A stretch of 64,000 nucleotides of DNA, taken from positions 3,466,768 through 3,530,767 of the forward strand of contig CAJINV010000009.1 in assembly GCA_905178155.1 (NCBI GenBank), given 5' to 3'. Under the pieces are notes generated by a model. That model was not told the origin of the DNA. It saw nothing but the letters and a program-made list of their open reading frames with translations, and did no database searches. The DNA comes from Amoebophrya sp. A120 (taxonomy: Eukaryota > Sar > Dinophyceae > Syndiniales > Amoebophryaceae). The position numbers and the translations under genes were made by a program. Positions 1 to 10,400 of the stretch are shown piece by piece. Every line of letters starts with the position of its first letter. Positions within the stretch are counted from its first letter, which is position 1.

Positions 1-1496
1 TGGGAGGCAATGCAGAGCATTTCCAAAAAGGGTGTGCTTGCAGATTTGGGGCAAGCAGGGTCTGCGCAGGACGCGACGGACCGAGCGCCCGATGAAACCA
101 CGAACAGGGGTCTGTCATTTTTCCAAACATTTCTCCTTGCGTAGGAGATCATCTTCACGAAGCTTGCGTGGAGGTGGCCTGCGACTCGCGTCGAATCTAA
201 AGTGTTGTCGTGGTGGCCCGTTCATTGTTGAATACAAATAGAACTACTTCCACTTCGGGCGTATTGGCGTTTTTTTCGATATTCTGAGCCCCCTGCAGTG
301 TCGGATGTTCAGGCACATGTCTAGAGTGACTAAATAATAGGTCTGCTGTTCTTGTTCTATGTAGGATTACTTAGTTTGTTTTTTACATTGAATTTCAATT
401 TTTTTGTACCTAGACCTACTTCACCAACTTCTCTTCAGCCTCCATCAGCCACTGCTACCCTATTATACACTTACGCATCCATGTTTTGAATTAAGTATTC
501 GATGAGGTCTCGTTTTGATTTCGTACCAACGCTTGCTGTTCGGGCTCTAAAAGCAAAACCGATCCTATTTTTATGAAACCTCCCACCCTACACCAGACGA
601 CTTTTACCAGACCAGGACCAACCAGAGAAAGAGCCCAAAGCCCCGCTGCAATCTGGATGAGGGACGATGAAACCTCCATACAGGGCAGGGCAGTTGCTCT
701 ACATTGATGTAAGCGGGGCGGTGTTGCTGCTGGTGATGATGTAGATGCTCGCGTTGATTGACAAGTAAAACGAAAAGGAAGAGCATATTTGTGCTTGTCC
801 GGTTGCGATCGGTGTCGTACAGAAGTACTCAGTTACAACTTCATTGAATCTTTCCTCGCTCCCTGCTTGTCGATGTCGTTCTAACGCATACGAGATCTTC
901 AAGATAGAGATATGAAAAGACAAAGAAAAGGTTAAAATAAAGCACGTGCGAAACAAAATCGTAATCTTTCTTCGTTTTTCTCTTTTGCTTGGTCGCAATC
1001 GTCACGACCCAGTGAAAGTCGTCTTTCGTCCCTGTGTCAAAATCACTTCAGCTTCGTTCAACTGCAACAACTTCTCGTTCCACAGCAACACAGAGCTCGC
1101 TCAGGAGCTTCACCTTTCTATCTTGATCGTCCCACCTTCGTCGGCTCTTGTGCTGGGCAACAATTTTTTTTTGCGTTTTTTCCGGCTTGGTATGTTTTTT
1201 GTCTATGAGTCACTCTCAATTAAGAAGTTCACAGGGTCTCAGCGATATTCAACTAAGACGAGTTTACCCTGACTCATTTTGCGGTTTTATTTGTGTAAAG
1301 AAAAAGAGATTTGAACTTCTAGTATTCCCATTTCGTCACGACGGTCGCTACCGAAAGGACCATACTTTCAGCCTTACTTTACACGACGACTTGGAGTTTT
1401 CATTCTTGCGCTTAGATCCTCTTGTCTTTCTGCTTCTGGACTGTCCTACGTATTATTTTTCGCCAACACAACCCTTCGAAGTCTTTGTCTTAAACA
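1..1496. other. Upstream non-coding stretch
   Basis: No open frame here has a recognisable domain or a plausible start. The stretch is AT-rich with homopolymer T and A runs, as in other intergenic parts of this window. No introner termini are visible. It probably holds the promoter and 5' leader of the gene starting at 1497, but I see no defined motif. Confidence 0.4.
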
Positions 1497-4400
1497 ATGT
1501 CGTCCATGATCCAGCCCCCCGTGATGGCGGCGAGCCTGCTGGAGCACGCGCAGCGCGAGATTGTATCAAATGCAAAAATGTCTGGCTCTGAGAGATTGCG
1601 AGACTTGTCATGCTTGTGTGGCATGACCAAAAAGTTTGTAATGCGTGGCCAAGAAGAGACCCTTTTGCTTGTCATGCAGCAACGCAGTTTGTCATGCGAA
1701 AAACGCAACACAAAGAAGCGCAGATATTTCTCGTCATGCTTGGCTGTGCATTACAGAGCATTCACTATTCCCAACGCAGCATTACAAGTTTCCAGACCCA
1801 GACACTTTTGCATTTGATAGATTGAGCTTTTCGCCGATGAAGCTGTGGCGAAGATCAACGACGACATGGTCCAGAAGGAGGGCATATGGATTGCAAAAGT
1901 ATCGTACTCGTATAAATGCATTACAAATTTCCTCACCATGAGAAATAAAATTTGTAATGCAGATTTGCCTTGGGAACAAGATTTGTAATGCAAGACTTGC
2001 ATTTGTACGAGTGCGATACTTTTGCACAGGATAGGGCAAGAAAACGGTGGACACGCTCAACAAGGCGATTCCAGCGTAAGAATTTTTGTTTTTTCTTTTC
2101 TAACCACAACTAGGATACTATGGCATTGTCGTGCATGACGAATGCTTTGCTTTATGCCATGCATGCATGACAAAGCGTAAGCGAATTCATAATCATATTT
2201 CGTAATTCAAAATCTCCAGCTGGCTCGCCATGCTGCTGAAGGAACAGTACGACATTCTGACGACCCGCATGACGCAGGCCTTCTCGCACATGCTACAAGG
2301 GTTGCAGGCGGATCTGCTCGAGTCGGCCAAAGCGGACGACAAACGCATGCGGGATTACGTGCAGAACTTTTTCCAGAAACTTTCCATCGCGGCCGACGTA
2401 CGGCGGCTGAAGACCCAGATGGAACAGGCGCAGTTGGACATCTATGAGAATCTCAGATCGGTTACCTTCTCAACTGTTGCATGAATTTGTCATGCAAAAC
2501 TACCATGATACATCATGAACATGATCATCCACACGATCAAGCTGCTTCGCATGACAAATTTGCAAAGGGCTAAACAGCACCTAAATGATCTGTGCGGAAT
2601 TTGTAATGCTACAGGGGCAGCAACCTCCCCCCTTTGACTTTTGCTATTTTTGCATTACAAATTCGCGTAACTGTTGAGAATCTAAACTGATTTGGGAACG
2701 CCATAACATCCGGAGACTCCAGCAGGACTACGAATCCAATATCAAGAACGGACTGCAGCCCGATGTGGAGAAGGCGGAAATCCAGATTGCGGACTTGATT
2801 TCCATATTCTGAGTAAAAACGTCCCCACCACAGAGTCAAGATGGGGATTTTGCAACACAAACCTTGAAGTTTTGGGAACCACGCATGACAAATTGCAGGC
2901 TGTAGTGTAGTGCAGTTTAGCAAGGGAAGCCGCATCACAAATTCATCTCCTTATCCTGTTTATAGCATTACAAGTTCCAAAACACGATTGGAAATTCTTC
3001 TCGTGGGGATGCGCATGACAAGCGCTCTGGTGCTTGCAGATCTGCATTACAACTCTGGGGTGGGTACGTTTTTACATAGGATATTCCAACGTGAATCGCA
3101 TCGAAAACGACAAGATGGTGGAGGAGGTGCACATATGCATTGCAAAAGTCTGCTCGTACAACTAGTATAAATCGCATGACAAATTGGCTCAGCATTACAA
3201 ATGTAATTTGTAATGCGGATTTCCCTTTATTACTAGATTTGTAATGCATGACTGCGATTACAACTACGAGTGCGATGCTTTTGCATTGGATAGCACAAAT
3301 TGGAGGACAAAATCCTTCTAGAGGGGGAGAAGGTGTTAGACATTGTCGAAACAAAAACGGTCGCTCTGAAAGCGTGGCAACGAGACAAAATGAAGGAGTT
3401 CCAGGACCAAACCACCGACAAAGTGGACAAGTTCGAGGAGAAAGTCGACGTGAAATTGAAAACGTACGAAACTTCGAACAAAAACCAGTGGCTCTGGAAC
3501 GTGCACCAGCACTGCTACGCGGAAGCAGACGCGGAGAAAGACGACCCGGCGAACCTGATCCTGGACTACAGTACCGCCTCGATCAATTCCGCCGGTCCGC
3601 ACCCGCCGCGCTTGGTCCCGAAAACGGTGTTGGCAAAGAAGCAGCAGTATGAGCTCCCAACCGAAACAGTGGCGTTGAAGGAGCACAACGTGTTAACTGA
3701 CACGGGAATCACCCCCACCGAGTTGAACAAACAGCAAGTCCTCTATTCGCAAGATTTCTTCTTCTGCATGGTGCCCAATTGCTACTTGAAACTGATCATC
3801 GGGGAGGAAGTTTGTCACGCGACCGTGGAGGAAAAAAGACAGGCGAGCGCTACGACCTCCACTTCGCAGCCGCGCCGGGTCGTGGGGTGTTACCTGGTCT
3901 TGCAGTTTCCGATATGCATTGCAAATATGTCTGGGTCTGGAAACTTGTGATGCAAGTCCGTGAACAATAAATGCTCTGTAATGCGCCGCCAACCATGACA
4001 AGTTTTTTCGTGCTTGTGTGCTGCGTATTTCGCATGAGAAACTGCGCTTTTGCATCACAGGCAAGCGGGCCTCTTGGTGGCCACGCAATACAGAGTGCAG
4101 AGTCATGCCAGACTAGCATGACAAATCTCGCGATATTCCAGACCCAGACATACTTGCATTTGATATCCGAAGGAGGTGGATTACGAAAGGTCCACGATCC
4201 GTGTCGAGATGAACATGAACGGGCTGCTATCTTGAGTAAAAGCGTCCCTACACCAGAGTCAAGATGCGAAATCCACTATACAAATCCACCAGCTTTGGTT
4301 GTTTCGCATGACAAGTTTGTCATCATAGTGTAATCCTGTTTAGCTAGTTCAGAAGCATCACAGATCCAGCATATCCTGCTGATTCTAGCATCACAACTTC

Positions 4401-7400
4401 CAAAACACGAATAGAAAACGCTTCTCATGGGGATGCGCATTACAAACGTTCTTGTGCTTGCAGATCTGCATGACAACTCTGGGGTGGCGACGTTTTTACA
4501 CAGGATAACTCCCTGCGATTTCGGACGGCCGCGGGCCGCGGTTCGTGCAGCAGTTGAACCGCGTGACGGAAATCGGGTTTCCGAATCTCGTATGAACTGC
4601 AAATACGTCTGGGTCTGGGAGAATGCGAGATTTGTCATGCTAGTCTGGCATGACTCTAAACTCTGTATTGCGTGAGCGCGAAGAGCTCTCCTTGTCTGTC
4701 ATGCAAAAACTAAAACGCAGTTTCTCATGCGGAGCACGCAACTCTGAACCACGGAAAGACTTGTCATGCTGGGCAGGGCATTAAGTTGCGCTCACTCTTC
4801 CCTTTCTTGCATCACAAGTTTCCAGACCCAGACATATTTGCGATTGATAGCACGGTGTGGCGAACGTCTTGCGGAAGGGGAAGATTGCGATCGAACTGTT
4901 GACGTTGGAGTTGGATTTTATCCAAGAAAAAAACGTTGTTAGTGTAAATTTGTGATGCGCAACACGCAAGATGATTGCGTCTGTCATGCTTGGCATGCGT
5001 CATAGGTTCCATCAAAGGGCATTTTCCCGTACTATCTGCGCATGACAGGTTTTTGCTGTCATGCCAGACAAATTTGTAATGCTGTTCCTCCAGAAAAGTT
5101 ACACCTACAATGTTTTTTTCTTGGATAGATTTGAAATGGAGACTACTACCCGGTTTAAACGAGACGCAAAGGCAAGTCGACGCGCGTTCGACGTTGAACC
5201 AGGAGATTATGGAAGTGTCAGAATCGAAATTGACAAAATCGAAATGATTTGCCATGCATAAAATGGATTCCAGCTCGAACCCAGTTTCTAAGTTGCGCAT
5301 CACAAATTCTGGTGGTGCCTAAGTCCACTTTGTAATGCTGTTTAGGCAAAGAAGACAGGAGATTCTCTCATGCTGCTTTAGCAGCTCGAGCTATTACCCC
5401 AAACACGCTTACAATCGGCCTCACTTGCCTGCTCTGCAACACACGTATTTCGCGTCATGCATCTTATGCATCACAAATTTTTCGATTTTGTCAATTTCGA
5501 TCCTGACAGTTCCATAGAAATTGAGATCATGAGGGGGCGGAACGTGAAGTCGGTTTCCTGGCAGATTCCCAACATCCTGAACATTTTAGATTCCCCGGAC
5601 GAGGAAGTGAGGACGGCACCCATTATCTCCCCCTCGTTCACCTTAGCCGGGATCGACCAAGTCCAGTTCATTTTCTACCCGAACGGCTACCAACCGGCGT
5701 ACCAGGACGCGTGTGGGTTGTTTCTCTGCTGTCCGCGCGGGGGGTGCTACTTGAAGGCCGAGGTGTCCATTGGGGGACTGGCGAAAAACACGAGATTGTA
5801 CCAACACGAATACACGAACAAAGAGTTGACTTACGGCAGGGGGTCCTTCTGCAACGTGTACGACGGGATAGACAAAGTGACAAACACAATTGAAATCACG
5901 GCGAAGGTGTTGGACGGGTACCAGTACAAAACGAAGTTAGGGGAGGCGGACAAGAGTATCAAAAGGAAAAATCCCCCCTCCTCCCCATAATCAAAACGAA
6001 GTTTCTGATGCTGGATTTGCGTACACAAATCCGATTTGTCTTGCAGTAAGGCACTGCGGCCAGATGATCCGCAGTCTAGGTGGGAGCGTTTGGGTATAGT
6101 TGTTCAGCATTGCAAACAGCTACCCTCTAGGACCAGCAGCATGCCAAATCGTTTCCGCAATTGGTCGGATGCCTCTGCGCTTGTCTTCTTGCAAGACAAA
6201 CCTGATTTGTGGTCGCAAATCAGCAACGCAAATTTTCGGAAATATACCTGTTCAATATGGGGAGGGGGGATTTTTCCTCTCGATAAAGAGTCTTTTGAAA
6301 GTCTGCCTCCACCCGTCCGTGGACGGAATTCAGGAGATCAAGGCGTTATTTGGTGCGGAAACCGACGATGTGGAAAAAGCTCGGGCACGGCAGGCGTTCC
6401 GGAACACCAGTCTAGCGTCCAAAGGGATCATATCGAATGCAAAAACATCTGGGTCTGGAAGGTTGGAACCTGTGATGCTAACTCTGGACTCTAAAAAAAT
6501 CTGTAGTGCATGACCAGCGATGGGAGTCTAGCTTCTGCTACGCGGAGAGGGCGTTTGCCATGCGGAATAGGCATCAGGAAGCCCTCTAAAAATCTGTGAT
6601 GCTAGGTCGTGCATTACAGACATCCTGGGTCATGCAAAACATGCATGACAAGTGCAAGTCTCAGAACCTTCCAGACCCAGACATTTTTGCATTTGATAGA
6701 TCAACAACGTCGGGTCAAGTCCGCGGTTGGGCCAAGAACGTATGGCGTTCTCAAACGTTACATTCTCAACTGTTACGGATTTGGCACGGATTTGGATGCT
6801 GTTTAGCCCTTCGGAGATTTGTCATGCCAAGCAGCTTGATCATCTACCGGCTCAAGGTAGTTTTGCATGACAAATTCATGTAACAGGTCAGAATGTAACG
6901 TTTGAGAACGCCATAGAACGGGGACCGTCGCCGGACTCTGAAACACGGAAGATGAAAAAGTCGCAGTCCGGTTCCCCGCTCGGCTTCGGCGGTCATTTGT
7001 CCATCGGGAAAACGGCAAAGAACGAGAAATTCCACCTCTCCCCAAACCAGTTGGAAAAAACCTCGAAGATCAACAACCAACTGCCCCCGATTGTCACGCC
7101 CGGTGGGCAGTCGTCGCCTGTGAATCAGAAAAGAGCGAGGATTTTGAACAACAAACTCGAGCAGAGTCCCATTCTCGCGAAGGAGCTGAAGCGCCAGCAG
7201 TTGGAGCAGAAGGAGAAGGAGTTGGAGAGAAGGAAAATGGAGCGGAAACAGGAGCAAACGAATCGGGCGATGCTGAATTGGAAAAAGGTGAAAAAGATCG
7301 TGGAGAAGATGTCCTTATCAAATGCAAATATGTCTGGGTCCGTCTGGGAGATTGCGAGCTTTGTCATGCTAGTCTTGCATGACTCCGAACATTGATTGTA

Positions 7401-10400
7401 TTGCGTGGCCGCAAAGAGCTCCTCTGGGCTGTCATGCAAAAACGCAGCTTCTCATGCGGCGATCGCAACTCAGAAGCTCACCGGAAAACTTGTCATGCTC
7501 GGCAGCGCATTACAGTGATGTGCTCACTATTCGCTTCCTTGCATCACAGGTTTCCAGACCCAGACACATTTGCAATGCATAGTCCTACGTCAGACGGATG
7601 AAAACACGGGAGATGCTGGATCGGGATAGAGAACGGGGGGAATTCCGCTGGATGAACCAATATTGGGAAGAAGTTTTCGGCAACGATGACGAGTGGCAAT
7701 TTGACCCGGTCGCGAATAAGAAGCGGAAACAGCAGCAGATGCTTGCGGAAACCTTGGAAGCCGGATTGTCGTCCCTATTGACCGCGATCGGCGAGGTGAA
7801 GGCGGAACCGGATAAACTGCCGTTATTGTTAAAAATATCAAATGTAAAAATGTCTGGGTCTGGAAGATTGCCAGGTTTGTCATGCACGTTTTGCATGACT
7901 CCTGATGTCTGTGATGCATGCCCTAGCATCACAGATTTTTTGAGGGCCTCGCGATGCCTATTCCGCATGACAAATGCCCTCTCCGCGTAGCAAAAATTGC
8001 ACTCCCTTTGCTGCTCATGCAATACAGATTTTTTTGGAATCCAAACTCAGCATCACAAGTTGCATTCTTCCAGACCCAGACACTTTTACATTTGATAAAA
8101 AACTGTCGGGGACGATTTGAAGGGGGTGATGGGAGAGGTGGCGGAAGTAATGGTGGCGATCGAGAATCCTGAGAATGTAGTCGTGGACGAGGAGGGAGAG
8201 GTTCGGGTGGAAAAGAAGCCGGGAGATTTGAAGAAAAAGAAGAGGAAAAAACAGACACGGGTTGCAGCTGCTGGCAACGAAGATGTCATCAACTGTGAGA
8301 TCTTAGGCGAAGAGGAGGAGGATGAAGAGCAAGACTCTGATGCGGAGGACGACATTGCGGAGGCGCTTTTCGAAATCGAAACAAAGGACTTTGAGGTCGA
8401 ACATAACGAAAAGTTGAGAAGGCGGAGCCGAAGCCCCAAAGCAGGAACAAATGCGAGTAGCAAAGCCAACAGTCGAAAGCAGTCGCCGGGGTCGCCGCAC
8501 AGTGCTTCCAAATCCCCGCATGGGGGCTTCCGCGACAACAATTCATCTACAAGGCCAGCACCAGGGATGAAAAGTAAATCACCGAAAGCTAGTACCTCTG
8601 GGAACAAGAAACCAGTCCCAACCGGCGGCGTCGCCATTCCCGCACAGAAGAAACCGGCAACTACGACATCCCAAACCGACACGTGGCCAAACCCGCTTCC
8701 ACCCAAACCGGAAAATGAAAACAAGCCGAACATCGACGGGCCGGTCCCACCGCCGGTCAACATCTACCCGCCGAACGAACCGCAGGAGGCGACGGTTTTG
8801 TACCACCCGCATGGCTATGCATTGCAAATATGTCTGGGTCTGCAAGATTGCAAGTACGTCTGCATCCTGCAAAAATCTGTGTTGCATGATTACCAAACGT
8901 TGTCCACTTTTGCCTAAGTCCAGAGGCAGTTTCTCATGCAGGAGCGGCATGATAGAGATCTCACAGGGCGGTCTGTCATGCTGGGTCCAGTATGCCAGAC
9001 CTCAGGGGTCATGGATTTTCTGCATGACAAGTCTTGCATTCTTCCCGACCAAGACAGATTTGCAATGCATAATGGCGAAGAGCACTACCGGGACGAGTTG
9101 TATTGGGAATCGAAGTATCACATGTAAAAATGTCTGGGTCTGGAAGGGTACGCCGTTTGTCGTGCACATTTTGCATGATCCGTGATGTCTGTGGTGCATG
9201 CCCTAGCGTCACAGATTTTGTCACGGCTTTCTGATGCTCATACTGCATGAAAAATGCCCACTCCGCGTAGGAAATAGTGGGCCTCTTTTGCGGTTCATGC
9301 AACACAGATTTTACGTGTAATCCGTAGGCAGCATCACAAGTTGCCATCTTCCAGACCCAGACATTTTTGCATTTGATACGAAGGGCGAAGTCTTCCCCAT
9401 CAACCGGTTCGCCGAGTATTCCCGGCCCTACAACGAGAAAGCGCGACAGGCGGATGTGGATTGGAAGGAACGGGTGAGGGAAAAGGAGGAAAAGCTCGGG
9501 CGGAAATCGTTCCAAATGTCGGATAGAGACCGTGACATTGCGGTTACGACGGAAGAAAAGTTTTACGACAAGGATGGGAAGGAGATCATCGAGATGAACA
9601 AGGAAAGCCAGCACGAAGAGATGGCCCGGACGTTCAACACAACGTCTGTCGATTTAGAGGGTAGTTCGGAAAATAATCCTTTGAACCAACTCCCGACGGA
9701 GGTCCAGCAATTAACTTACCCGGAAGACAATTCCCAATTTTTGAACACGACCTATTTTGAATACGATCCGACCATGGGTTTTGTGTACCAATTCGACCCG
9801 AACCGGTCCGACGGGTTTCCGATAGCACGGTTGACGGCGGAGAAATACCGGGAGTTTTACTACGAGGAGATGGAGAAGGGGATGATTAGCTCCGAGAACG
9901 AGAAGTCCTTCCCTCTCCCGCCGGCACATTTGCTAGACACGATTGAGGAGAAAGAGGAGGAAATAAGCGGTGCTCAACTACAGCAGACGGCAGAAGGTGG
10001 TGATGGTACTTCTAGTGGAGGTCAAGATCATGCACCGGAGGCAATTGACGCCCCAGCAGCCGGTGCAGCTGCAGCTGCTGGTGCACCTGCGCTGTACTAC
10101 CCATCCCCGTTTGCGTCGGATTCGGATGGGGAACAGGAGCACGTTGTTGAGCCTTCTGCTTCACTCGGTCAACCAGTCGTCGCAGCCACGATCTCCGGCG
10201 ACGCCAGTCCGCGGATTTGGCGGGACATCCCTGTACCGATTACGTCGATGGAGGAGTTACAAAACGCGACCTTCTCCAACACGTTCACCACGAGCGGGCA
10301 GCGCTCCTCCCGGAACACAAACACCTTCACGCTGACGAATACAAACACCTTCACGTTCTGCTCAAATGCCGATCAAGAGTGTGCTCAGGATGATGACCTT

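Noticed and set aside
8086-8763. Complement-strand frame of 225 codons
   Set aside because: It is the antisense shadow of the exon 8103-8815 of the large + strand gene.
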